From Phascolomyces articulosus (taxonomy: Eukaryota > Mucoromycota > Mucoromycetes > Mucorales > Lichtheimiaceae): 64,000 bases of DNA. Positions 1 to 10,853 of the stretch are shown here, piece by piece. Within the stretch, counting starts at the first letter, position 1. Each line of letters starts with the position of its first letter. Made by a program: the position numbers and the translations under genes. Location of the stretch: NCBI GenBank assembly GCA_025677815.1, contig JAIXMP010000006.1, positions 1,426,001 through 1,490,000 of the forward strand, read 5' to 3'. The notes below the pieces were generated by a model. That model had not been told where the DNA came from. It worked only from the letters and a program-made list of their open reading frames with translations, and did not search any database.

Positions 1-42
1 TGTATGGCATGAAAAAAAAAAGTTGGTGTGTCAAAAAAGTGT

Positions 43-486
43 CTACCAAAGTTCGCGTCTTCGTTCACGGTTCTTTCGAATCAATTGTTTTCTATAACCA
101 GCATCACTGGTAGGTGGTACTTCGACCTTCACAGCTCGTTTGACAGTCGGAGCAGAGATACTGACAAACAATTCTGAACAGCCAAACTTGTCTGCTAATT
201 TCTTGCGAGTCCAAGTTGTAGGATCACTTTGCCGTAATGAACGCATTTCTTGAATTTGTTCTTGTGTCAATTTTGTTGTCACGCGTTTTGGTTGCGAGCG
301 AAGAGGAGGTGCCGTAGTTGCTTGGACTTGAGCTGAGACAGGTGCTTCACGAGTCACGAAAATACTACCATCGGATAATGCTGTTTCAGTAAATGGTACT
401 CGTGGTTTGGTAGTCAAGTTGGTCGTCTTGCTTTTGGTAGCATAACAACGTCGTGTGGTGGTATTACGAATGACTTGTCGAAACAT
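43..486 (-). CDS. MRPL20: Mitochondrial large-subunit ribosomal protein mL58 (yeast MRPL20 family)
   Basis: Single-exon gene of 147 codons with an ATG at 486. The N-terminus is rich in Arg, Thr and Ser and lacks acidic residues for about 20 residues (MFRQVIRNTTTRRCYATKSK), as expected of a mitochondrial targeting sequence. The core has the family signature LTQEQIQEMRSLR followed by WTRKKLADKFGCSELFV, known from fungal mL58/Mrpl20, where it packs in the mitochondrial large ribosomal subunit. The C-terminus is strongly basic (RKQLIRKNRERRRELW), typical of an rRNA-contacting protein. Length is in the usual range for the family. It is tandem with the next minus-strand gene. Identification is by motif from memory; no alignment was run. 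Confidence 0.9.
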   Translation of the reverse strand: MFRQVIRNTTTRRCYATKSKTTNLTTKPRVPFTETALSDGSIFVTREAPVSAQVQATTAPPLRSQPKRVTTKLTQEQIQEMRSLRQSDPTTWTRKKLADKFGCSELFVSISAPTVKRAVKVEVPPTSDAGYRKQLIRKNRERRRELW

Positions 487-848
487 GGTGAATTATATAA
501 TGGACACACGTATAATTAAAAAAAAATGAAATGTGTATAAAAGGGACCCCTTGCTTACAGTCTGCTCAAAAGAAAATTGGCACGCAAGCCACCCCGCACT
601 TTATATGTAAAATTGCTCCGAAAGGAAATTGGATGGATTGAATGATGATTTTTAATGTGTGATATTATGCAAAAAAAAAAATGAATACAAATTGCTTGTT
701 TGTTTTAATGATACAAAATAAAAAAACAATAACTTTATATGGGTGAGTTTTCTTCTATTGCACGAAATCAAATGCGATAGAGGGGAATGATGGAGTGGAT
801 GAATGGATTGTATTAAAAAAAAAAACAACAACTATAAATTATTATAAA
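487..848. other. Intergenic, putative mL58 promoter region
   Basis: No gene seen. Stretch between the mL58 start codon and the 3' end of the next minus-strand gene. AT-rich with A-tracts; a TATAAAA-like string lies near 537 but points away from mL58. Confidence 0.5.
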
Positions 849-3312
849 TTATTCTTGAGCATGCAAAGTGCCCTGAGAAGAAGGTGGATAAGAAACACGA
901 CTAAAAGAAGAACCAGATCGTCTTATTTGAGGTTGTGGTCCCAATTCATTGACAATCGATTCCAATCCTTGCCAAATAGTAGAGCAACGAACCAAAAATC
1001 CGTAGTATGATAAAAGTTTCAATCCATCCACTGCATCTGAATTTTGACTAATACGGATCGTTTCCAAAAGTTCTTGTTGGACTAGAGAAGTACCATTCAT
1101 GACACGCCATTGTAACATGGGCCAGTCGGGTTCATCACTTAATTTTCGCTTGGTATCCTTGAGCATCGCGGCTAACTTACGCATCACCCATAAGCTATCT
1201 TCAAAGTTTTCTAACAACGCTTGCGTTGGTGTAACACGATCATGATAGTTGGAGAACATACTCGCATCATCCTCTTTCTCAGCATGCATGGCTGTCTTTA
1301 TTGAATGGTGAGTTGGAAAATGCGTTGGAGAAGCAGCATCAGCTGAAGATGACTCTTGTTGTTGAAGATGATGGTGCTTAATCAAGGGTAATAAAAGTCG
1401 AAACGAAACTAATGGCCATACAATCCGTTTCATGGCATCAATAGAATCACTGTATTGTTTGGTACGTCTTAAATCCTTTCGACATTTTTCTTTGCTCCCA
1501 CAGCTTAATAGATAATGAAATGGGCCCTGAAGATAATATTCTTTGGATACACTACGTAAACGAGTTGCTTCGGTTTGAAGACGAGATAATACACGAAATG
1601 CTTTATCACATAATTCATTCACCAATTCATGGTTCCAAATTTCCATATCTTGATTCAATGTAGTAGGCATTAACAAGGGTCGATGTAATGGTTCTTCAAT
1701 ATGGATGGTGGTTTGTCGAGGTGGTTGCTCTGATATCGATGCTTTTTTTGAGTCCAGACCTTCCATTGATGATTTTTGAAATTTATTTTTTTCGTCGTTG
1801 TTATTATCATGCACAACTGAAGGAGTATCTTGTTTATCTTCCATGGGATGATAATTTACTGCCGTTGTTACACTATTACTTTTTCTTCTTCGTTCAATAG
1901 GAAGGTTTAAAGGTAATTTCGAAACATCTTGGGTATGTGATAAATCAAGACAATAAATAGCTGCTCGTTCATATAAATCGGCAGCTTCTTGTAATGCTTC
2001 ACCTAGATTTTTTCGCATTGTATTTCGTGCTTTCAATGGAAAAATACATAATGATGCCCACCTATAGATAAGTAACGTTATTTTTATTATATAATATTAG
2101 CTTACATATTGTGTGTTAATATTCCTCCTGCATAAAATAGTGAACTTACATAGCAATAATAATTCCAACAATTAAATCAAAAACCCTCCAAAAACCTAAT
2201 TCTGCACATCCTGAGATTTTATCATGGATTAAATTTGGATAACCCGAAAGTAAAATAATGACAGTTGTCAGTAGTCCCTATGTAATACAAATGGATAGAT
2301 AAAAAACTGATTAGTAAAGAAAATATAGAAAATCTAAACAAGAAGAAGAGAAGGGGAAAAGGATCGGCGTTTTCAAGTAAGAGAGGTGGGGGTAAAGAAG
2401 AAGGAAGGAAGAGAAGGGAGGGAGGGGGAAAAGAATCAAGGTAAACGTCGAAAAGGATTTATTTACAATTCCACCAGCATAATTCATATTGGGTCTCAAC
2501 TTTATTCGTGCAATGGCAAAAACTTGACAGAACATGAGAAAACAAAGAAACACAGTGGCCCCAGGACTCCATACAGGGAAAATAGCTCTTGAAATGGTCA
2601 TGACGACGATGGATAATCCACCACCAATAAAGGTGCCGATCATTCTTTGAATACTTAATGATAAAAATCCGCCTACTGAATTATCAAGGACAGTTACCAC
2701 AGAGACACCTATTTTTATATATTATTATATTATTAATAAATTCTCATTCTTATCAAAAATCTATATACAAAGAAACCACTTTATATATAAAACAAACGTA
2801 CCAACCCAGAATGCATTAGGTGCAAATTTAGATATCGGTTCTACTACAACGAATAATGTCGCTAATAAAAATGCAACACCCATCTGCAGAGCGTATCGAT
2901 TATCATTACATGCCAACTGTTGTTGAAATAGTTTCCAGAATTTAGATAATAATGAAGAACCCGAAGATGAGGGTTGTTGTTGTTTTTCTTTTTCTTCATG
3001 GTTCGAGTACGTGCCGTTATCATTATTATTAATAGTAGTGGTAGGTGAAAAACTATGGTTACGATGATCTAACATAATAATAATAAGTAGAAATAAAGTT
3101 GATTAAAAAAAAGATCGACACAGTTTTTTTTTCTGCAATATATATATATATATTTCATCATCAAGGGATCAGTTAAATTCATTGGGTTTCACCATTCCAA
3201 ACAAACCTTTGAACTTTTTTTGATTCATATGATCATCATTTTCTTCCTTATCATTTTTTTTGGATCCATCAAATCCAGTAGAGGTTCGACTTTGAGTAAA
3301 AATGTGATCCAT
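849..3312 (-). CDS. FUSC/ALMT-like (aromatic acid exporter type) membrane protein
   Basis: Spliced minus-strand gene. Core exons 3068-2802, 2708-2467, 2277-2150 and 2061-849 join in phase. A short 5' exon 3312-3207 (gtttgt donor, gttag acceptor) also joins in frame, giving about 651 aa; starting instead at the ATG at 3075 gives 618 aa. The N-terminal half carries about six hydrophobic segments (e.g. ALQMGVAFLLATLFVVVEPI, MIGTFIGGGLSIVVMTISRA, LIVGIIIAMWASLCIFPLKA). The hydrophobic block ending in WASLCIFP followed by an Arg/Lys-rich helix and a long soluble region is the layout of the FUSC and ALMT families of anion and aromatic-acid transporters. Substrate cannot be inferred. The soluble part contains Gln/Ser-rich low-complexity loops. 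Only one membrane half is seen, as in ALMT-type proteins. The 5' exon is less certain than the others. Confidence 0.72.
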
Positions 3313-4459
3313 ACTAGATGGTGGTAATAAAAGATATAAAGTAGTAACTTTTTTTTTCGTTTAGGTTGGTGGTTGTTCCTGAATACGTATTAATAGATTA
3401 TATATTTTCTGTGGCTGTGGGGTCCTTATATATTGATATACAAAGAAATCAATACTAAATAAAAATAAGGGGGGATAAGATGGGTATTATTATATTTAAC
3501 AAATAGAGAAAGGAAAATTAATAGAGAAGAAAAGGAAGAAAAGAGAAAAAGAAGATTCAACTTATTGTTTCTTTTGATTTGTTTTTTTGTTTCGGAAGCA
3601 AAAAAGAAGAAGTTGTTAAATAGTTGACTGACGACAGATCATCTCTCATGTCGATCCCATCCAAATCATTGGTTTTAATGAGTATTTGAACTTTATTTAT
3701 ATTGTATCCTATAGTGAATAACGTAAGTCGTGTAATTGGGTATATATATTAATAAATAATCAAGTTTATAGAAAATAAGATGCCCGACAAACCTTATCAC
3801 CATATGATGGTTGATAAAGTATGCAGATATGATATGTATCTATTGTTGGTTGGCTATGGAAGTGTCTTCTTTTTCTCCAGAAAATGAAAAAATATAAGTA
3901 GTCCTGTCTATTTTTTTTTAAAAAAAACAACCATTTGCAGAAAGTTGTTTTATGAAACTTGCCGATGAAGAATAATATTGCATCATTACCTCAGTTTTTT
4001 TTTAATCATGCATCATGCACTTTTTCTTATGACATATGGTGAGGTACTTCAGCAAGTGCAGAATTTTTTTTATCAATCTTCTTCATTAAGATGACATAAA
4101 AAAGTATTTTTCATTTCGGGTCTTTTTTTAATCGTGTTTTGACATATTATGCCGATGATGAGTGTTTTTATATAAATGATGACGATGACCAATGAAAAGG
4201 TTCATCATATCACAGTAACAGCAACAAATAAAAAAAGTCGATCTATGTTTGTATTTTTATTCCACACCATATTATCTGCATACAACATATACGTACAACA
4301 AATCAAAATTTAAAGTTCAATGCTGCATAAACATTACCGTCACAAAAATAAGGGGAAAAAGAATCTATTTTTAACTCCATCTTCATAACCATACCATAAT
4401 ATCTATTCAGTGACAAAAATGAATCATCATATTTAAAGTTAATTACTTTTATTTTTTCA
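3313..4459. other. Intergenic, AT-rich
   Basis: No gene seen. Contains the 5' flank of the FUSC-like gene (pyrimidine/purine tracts near 3500-3600) and the 3' flank of TAD3. Short open frames here have no coding character. Confidence 0.5.
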
Positions 4460-5704
4460 TCATAAACCTTCTTTTCCTGATAAAGTAGTTGTTGTTGTAG
4501 TTGAGGATAGTGACGATGATGAAGTTTCTTTTCGAAATACACGATAATGATGATTCAAACTTGAATGAGAATGGATTTTATACAAGGTACCCAAACATCC
4601 TGTTTTTGTTGGTATATTATAAAATACACGACCAATTCTTGAATGAACAAGTGCCATTGCACACCTAAAATACATATCCAATTGAATATATTTATATATA
4701 TAAAAAAATAAAAGAGGACAATAAACCTCAAAACCTAATATATATAAAAAAAACTTACATTGCACATGGTTCATGTGAAATATAAATATCATAGCCGGTA
4801 CAAAGATAGGCAGTTTTCTTTTGTCCGCCTTCCGCAGGACCATCTGTGATTTCTTCAACTTTACGTTTCGGTCGACCCCCAGTTTCTATTCCACGATGTT
4901 GTTTTTCCAAAGTAGCTACAGCATCAATACAATTCATTACGGCATGATGAAGTGGATGATGTGAAGTAGAGCGAGTATCAGCAGCTTCTGCAATAACCTT
5001 GTTTTGATGATCCGTTGGATCCACGATACGTGCATAAGCCGATTCTGAACCCAAAGTTGTAACCGCTTTTAAATGATTCTCAATGGCGGTAATATCCGAT
5101 GGTCTAAATTTGGGATCTTGTCGAGTATCTTCTCGAAAAAGAATCGGCCATAAATGTTTCCATCCTTCAAATTGGGTTCGATTCAATGGTGCATACTTGG
5201 GCACAGGAACAGTTTCTATATGAATCATTTCTTTTAATCCTTGATCAGAAGCTCGTTTCATGATGTCTTCTGTGGATATTGTATTTTCTTGACATAATAT
5301 TAAGGTTAATTCAAAATCTATAAAAAAAAAAGATATCCCGCTTTTAGTATATTCCTCTTTTCTTTTTGTTATGTTGGAAATAAAATAATAATACTTTACT
5401 TGAATCTGGTAATGTTGTTCTTCGAACACGTCGACAATGTTCAAGATTCTGTAATGGTGGAAGATGTTTTTGTACAAATCTAAGTACGCCAAGCACATTG
5501 AATGATCGTTTTTCAAGGTACCGAAAAAAAAAGTGGTGTAGAAAAAAAATAAAAAATAAAGATTTACCCCAAGACTTGTTTTGTTTGTTTTGGTTCTACT
5601 TTGGTGACATATACATTGACTGTTTCTAAATCGCGTGTGTGTTCGTCAGAAAGGACTTCAATAAATGGCCATTGTGATCGTGGTATTATTTCATTCTTGC
5701 TCAT
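4460..5704 (-). CDS. TAD3: tRNA-specific adenosine deaminase non-catalytic subunit TAD3 (ADAT3)
   Basis: Four exons, 5704-5568, 5479-5400, 5317-4759 and 4664-4460, join in phase to 326 aa. The protein pairs with TAD2 to convert wobble adenosine-34 to inosine in tRNAs. The C-terminal half is a cytidine-deaminase fold. The zinc ligands are visible: His in HAVMNCIDAV and the Cys pair in EPCAMCAMALVHSRIGRVFY. In HAVM the catalytic Glu of active deaminases is replaced by Val, the diagnostic feature of the structural TAD3 subunit. The end (GCLGTLYKIHSHSSLNHHYRVF) matches the ADAT3 tail. An Asp/Gly-rich insertion near PKRKVEEITDGPAEG sits between the two zinc motifs. The N-terminal part (FVQKHLPPLQNLEHCRRVRR) corresponds to the Tad3-specific domain. 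The last intron splits the PCxMC motif. The start is the first ATG that keeps the frame open. Confidence 0.93.
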
Positions 5705-5789
5705 GATCGTTCTTTAATATATTCTATGTGCGAGATAGTCCAAGAGGCGTGGCTTTGGTTTAAAATCGTAAATGAGTTATGCGGAGACA

Positions 5790-6330
5790 AAAATGATAGA
5801 TTGCTTGGATCATTTTGTAGGCTATGGCAATAAGATGAGGACTTGTGTTACGAACAACCAACTCATCAATGACAACACTTTTACTGTATGAAAAGAAAAT
5901 CTACCACCAAGTCCTAACAGTATCAATGATGGTGATAATAAAGATGATTATCGATTGTGTATATTTGTTCAACCACCTGAAAAACCGAAAGAGCATCCCA
6001 TAATTGCCTTAGAGTTACAACGCTCTTTTAGTAAAATTAAAATAATTCTAAAATGCTTCAAGATTCATGGAGGTAAAAAAAAAAAAGGATAACTTGTGCT
6101 AGTGTCACAGGACAAAACAAAGATACGACTATCCAACGGCTGCAAATGTCTATTATAATTGCTTAACAGACAGTTTGGATAATCATTGTGGACAATATGT
6201 GACTCTTTCTGGAATTTCGTATAAAGTAAACGATAATCTTTACTACTACCCTGTAATAAAAAAAAACGCAAGGAGAATAATATTATAAAACTATTAGATG
6301 TTGCAGAATAATAAGTAGCGTTGACTTTTT
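5790..6330 (+). pseudogene. Decayed C-terminal relic of a HET-family gene
   Basis: Nucleotide and translated similarity to the C-terminal third of the intact HET gene at 7932-9581. Examples are LPPSPNSI versus LPPSPENI, YRLCIFVQPPE versus YYLCIVVQLPE, and the strings aaaatgcttcaa, gattcatgga, cttgtgct, gacagtttggat and ggatgttg in the same order. Frameshifts and stops are frequent and there is no HET domain upstream, so this is a truncated, dead paralogue. It starts within about 100 bp of the TAD3 start codon. Borders are approximate. Confidence 0.75.
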
Positions 6331-7931
6331 TCTCTGATTGTAATTTACCAGAGCAAATTAATCCTCCATGCTACCCAGACAACAAGTTAATGAATCTATG
6401 TATTATTATTACTAAATTGGGGAGAAATGATTGTCATTATTGTAGAATTACAAATTGAAATATGATACAGGACAAATATTTGTGATGATGCTTGTTATTG
6501 GATGATTTTAATGCATTATCGCTTGCTGACGAGGAATCGCTGCTATTTTTCTTCCATACCATTTCATGTAAAACCTTTGTAATTAAAAAGTGAATCATAG
6601 GCTATGTCACTATGTATATCACTACCGTCCAATATGTGTATTACAAAATATCACTTTTTTTTCACATTGCTTTGTTGGTCAATAGTGTAAACAAGAATTC
6701 TTATATTTTACAGAAATACGACACATGTCATTAATAATTAGTGAAATACTTCTATTAAAGTTAATTTTCCATAATAATGAAATAATTGTAAGTAACAATT
6801 ATGTAGTGTTACTATCCATTATTATGGTATAGAGTACTCCTTCTCCATTGCAAAAAATGGTAAATATTTACATTTACTTAAACGGATAAACATGTTTCCG
6901 CCTTCAGTCGCTTCTAAAGAAGTAAATATGTATATTATAGTTTTTCTTATCAGAGCTCTACATCATTTTCTTGTGCTATATATAACGAATTGCTTTTTTT
7001 TTTTTTTTTTTTTTTTTACTAAACTTGTTACTAATAATACTAAATTAACTGGTACTAATTTGTTTCCTGGGCTTTACAAAAAAATATTCGATGACAATAG
7101 AAATATATTCCGTATCCCAGTTTATTCTGCACGAAATACCATGATATATGTAACATTTTCCTTAGGTTTAATCAGAACTATGCTGCTGATACATAGCTAA
7201 TGTAATGATCCATCAAGTTTTTGTTTTTCGTACAATACTGTTACACCACATGAAGGGCGGGAAAAATCAACACTCACACCACTCACCAATAAAAGAATCA
7301 CAAATGGTCACACAATGGCAAGAGCTACATTGGCATGTAATGATACTAAGATAGCCACAGACACGCTGGGGGGTCTCCGGTCCAAGATTTGCTGCGTCTA
7401 TAGTAGTTCTGTATTATAAGACGTTCTTATATTGCTTCATAGTCGTTCAACAGCAGCGAAGCAGATATATAACAGCATGGTAGAATGATTCATGCTATTC
7501 AAGTTTATCGTCTGCATATAAAAATCATTCATTTGTTAGATGTTGATGACGATCATTTGGCTTAGTTACCTGTAATGTGTCACACAAGCTTTAGTGAGAA
7601 AAATATATATTTATAAGGCTTTGTTTTTTTTTCGTTTTCTGCTCTTCTTCACCAAAAACACGACTTTTTTTTAATTTTTCATCCTCTATTTGCCACTTTC
7701 ACCACTACCATTCATTTGGAAGAAAATCCTTGGACAAAGCCAGCTAAAAGAACGCGTACTAACTACCACTAAAATCCATCATCACTGTATACTCTCTTGC
7801 GATTTTTTTCAATAGTATTATTCTTTTCTTCTTTATCTGTGAGTAAACACCTCTTTTTTTTAATTTTTAGTTATTATGATTATTTTATTGAAACTAACTT
7901 GTCAAGCTTATTTAATATAATCATAGTAATA
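6331..7931. other. Intergenic upstream of the HET gene
   Basis: No convincing gene. Contains a T-run of about 23 near 6994-7017 and pyrimidine-rich DNA at 7620-7720, probably part of the HET promoter/5' leader. A gtgagt...ttttag pair at about 7838-7869 could be a leader intron. Confidence 0.45.
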
Positions 7932-9581
7932 ATGTACATTACTTACGAGGCTGCACAGCATTCTTGGGATAGTAACATAAATCGACATGTCAAACGTTAT
8001 CAACCACGCAAAAAAATTCCAAATGATTTACCCAAACAAGACTTTATGCCTACCAAACTTGTTCGTATTTCTGACATGAAAGTAGTCGATGGATCTCAAG
8101 TGGACGAAGGCTACTGTGCATTATCATATTCATGGAATCAATCTGGCGACATACAACAAGGTGACAATGGAAAATACATACGAATCGATGATGGCAAACA
8201 TGAAATTATTTCTTATGATAATATTTTTTCTGATATGATTGTTCCTGAATACAAGACACACTTTAATAGTAAATTGGACAAGATATATCAAGTTCTGAGG
8301 ATCATTGATGATGAAAACTATTACTTTACAAAAACGATTAGACACGTCAAATTTGAAGTTATCATTCAGCAAATCTGTCAACAATTCAACATCAAATATA
8401 TATGGTACGATCAAATGTGCATCAGTCAAAACAATAAAGAAGACAAGTATCGTGAAATACGCTACATGCATCATATATATGAAAATGCTTATTGCACCGT
8501 TGCACTTGTACCTGAATTCAATAATTATAATCATTTATATGACGATCAAGAATATTTCAAACGGCTATGGACATTAGAAGAAGCAATAAAATCAAAAAGA
8601 TTGTTATTTGTCGGCAGAGATATACATGAATGGGGAGAGAATATTCAATGTACTTCAATATTTCATTTATGCAAACCATCGTCAGAATTAAATGTTTCAC
8701 AAATACTATATCATGCACATCAACGAAAAAGCACGAAAGACCACGATCGCGTTTTTGCTCTCATTCAACTTTTCCCTGAATTCATTGGCAAAATTAAAAT
8801 TGATTACGATCAACCATTTGAAGACTTGCTGATTCAATTTTATGTTCTTTTAGCAAAAAAAGATATCCGCATTTTGTATTTTCAACGAAATTTTTATTAT
8901 AAATCAATAATCGAAAAATACAAGTTTTTGCCATCATGGACAGGGGTTCAAGGAACACACTTGACCCCACAAACAACAATATCGTTTCAAAATTACGATT
9001 TCATTGGAAAAACCATGCGTGTCACAAGCACTTTTGTTACGAACGATCGATCCATCGACAATACCACTTTAACTATACGAAAAGAAGATCTACCACCAAG
9101 TCCTGAGAATATCGGTGTTGGTCGTAATAAACACTTTTATTATTTGTGCATAGTTGTTCAACTACCTGAGACAAGTGAAACCAAAAGAATCACATTTTCT
9201 TATGATTACAATGATGTTTTTATACAAGAAAATTATTTCGATGAAATCTCTAAAATGCTTCAACAATTATCAAGATTCATGGAGATAATAAAGGAAAACT
9301 TGTGCTGGTGTCACGAACCAAATAAACGAAGAGGCGACTATCCAACATCTATTGTTGTTAAATTTTATTTGACGGACAGTTTGGATGATCCTACTGCACA
9401 ATATGTCATCCTCTCTGAAATTTCGTTTAAAATTGGTAGTCACCGGTGCCACTATCCCGTAATCAAAAAAAAGCAAGGTGAAGAATATTATAAAGCTATT
9501 GGATGTTGTAAAATATATAATCCAGATCATCTATTCTCTGGCTGTAATAACTTGCAAAGACAAACGTTTTTGATTAAATAA
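7932..9581 (+). CDS. HET-domain protein (heterokaryon-incompatibility-like)
   Basis: Single exon, 549 aa from the ATG at 7932. The frame is open 45 codons further upstream but with no ATG there, only a TTG at 7797, so 7932 is the better start. HET-domain landmarks occur in order: YCALSYSWNQSGD (motif 1), IWYDQMCISQNNKEDKYREI with MHHIYENAYCTVALV (motif 2), and FKRLWTLEEAIKSKRLLFVG (motif 3). These are followed by the RKSTKDHDRVFALIQLFPE segment that usually follows the domain. In Pezizomycotina such proteins act in non-self recognition and cell death; function in this lineage is not known. The C-terminal 200 residues show no domain I recognise, but two relics in this window (5790-6330 and 42310-42594) derive from the same part. 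No membrane segment is evident. Confidence 0.88.
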   Translation: MYITYEAAQHSWDSNINRHVKRYQPRKKIPNDLPKQDFMPTKLVRISDMKVVDGSQVDEGYCALSYSWNQSGDIQQGDNGKYIRIDDGKHEIISYDNIFSDMIVPEYKTHFNSKLDKIYQVLRIIDDENYYFTKTIRHVKFEVIIQQICQQFNIKYIWYDQMCISQNNKEDKYREIRYMHHIYENAYCTVALVPEFNNYNHLYDDQEYFKRLWTLEEAIKSKRLLFVGRDIHEWGENIQCTSIFHLCKPSSELNVSQILYHAHQRKSTKDHDRVFALIQLFPEFIGKIKIDYDQPFEDLLIQFYVLLAKKDIRILYFQRNFYYKSIIEKYKFLPSWTGVQGTHLTPQTTISFQNYDFIGKTMRVTSTFVTNDRSIDNTTLTIRKEDLPPSPENIGVGRNKHFYYLCIVVQLPETSETKRITFSYDYNDVFIQENYFDEISKMLQQLSRFMEIIKENLCWCHEPNKRRGDYPTSIVVKFYLTDSLDDPTAQYVILSEISFKIGSHRCHYPVIKKKQGEEYYKAIGCCKIYNPDHLFSGCNNLQRQTFLIK

Positions 9582-10853
9582 AAAATAAGTATTTACAAAA
9601 ATTGTTTTATTGATCCTCTTTTTTTTAAAAAAAAAAATGTTACGAACCAAAGTTCTACAAAGAATATAAAGTTTTGGTCATTCAATAAATTGATAATACG
9701 TGTAATATGTTCATTGTTCTGGAATAACTGAAAGGAGCCCTTGATGCTTGTGCACCATCCTATATAATAAAGTTGACAACTGAATGTTGGAGACGATTGA
9801 GCACAAGTGTTGTTATTATAGCTGCATCTTAATATTTCTATAACGCTACTACTGTTGAAAGGGAAAAAGAATCTCTTTATAACATTATAATTTCAGTATA
9901 GTATGTAATAGACACACAAAACCATAGAAACAAGGTAAATAGACATAAAACTTTGGATGATTATTGTTTTTAGCTGAAAATCTTTTGTATTCAATAAAAT
10001 GGGTCGCCATTACAACAGTAATAGGATTAACTCTGGGGTTTTAAAACAGTAGATGTTGATTGGTAATCAACTGTTAAGAAACAATATTATTCATGTTTAG
10101 CTGTCATTTTATCTAGAGTGTACATAGTAAACAAAGATCGAAATAGAACAATAAGAACAATAAGAAGATTGCTCCATCTTTTATAATATCATGAGATTTT
10201 TTTCTTTATCTGATCAAACTGATGAGTGTAAACGCGGATCTATAACCGTTTCCCCATATGGAGTATCCAACAATATACATGTATAAAAAGAAGAATTCAT
10301 AGAATTCAATGACACTCTGTATATCCATCATGGCAACATTGGCTATTATTAGCGATTGCGATGAATTGTTTCACATGTATAAAATTACAGATAATAATAG
10401 TTGGTTACAGGATAATAGAAAATAGGTATCATCATCAATAAACTACAATCCACAATAGTAATTAATACTTTATACGTAAGAGTGATAATAAAACAGGTGT
10501 ATTTTTTTTTTGAATTTAATAATTAATTATACAAGCAGAAAAAAATAAAGTAATTTAACATGTTCATCAAGAACATCAAACTATGAAGAGGAGGAGGATT
10601 AAGTCCAATAAAATTATAATACATAAAATAATAATATTACATAGGAAATATATCTATAGAAAATAAGGTTATTTTGATTATGTGTTGTGTAAAAGAGAAT
10701 AATAAAAAGATGTTATATAATATAGGTTGCATGATAGAAAGGGGGAGAAAAATATGTTAAAAATGCAAAATTAAATAAGAAAGGAAGTAAGTATTTGAAG
10801 TATAGAGGAGGAAAAGGATGGTTTTTTTTTTTGGAACGACGAATAATAACAAA
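9582..10853. other. Intergenic
   Basis: No gene seen. AT-rich 3' flanks of two convergent genes (HET and the MFS transporter), with T-runs near 9620 and 10501. One TTATCTGAT string at 10206-10214 matches a GATA-type consensus but sits downstream of the transporter. Confidence 0.5.

Noticed and set aside
6892..7200. 102-codon open frame
   Set aside because: Contains a run of Phe from a T-tract and hydrophobic AT-rich codons, with no motif; typical chance frame.
7797..7931. N-terminal extension of the HET gene (hydrophobic, signal-like)
   Set aside because: It begins at TTG, not ATG, and overlaps a plausible leader intron. The first ATG in frame is 7932.
10206..10214. GATA-type consensus TTATCTGAT
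   Set aside because: Lies downstream of the transporter stop; such 9-mers are expected a few times by chance in this AT-rich window.
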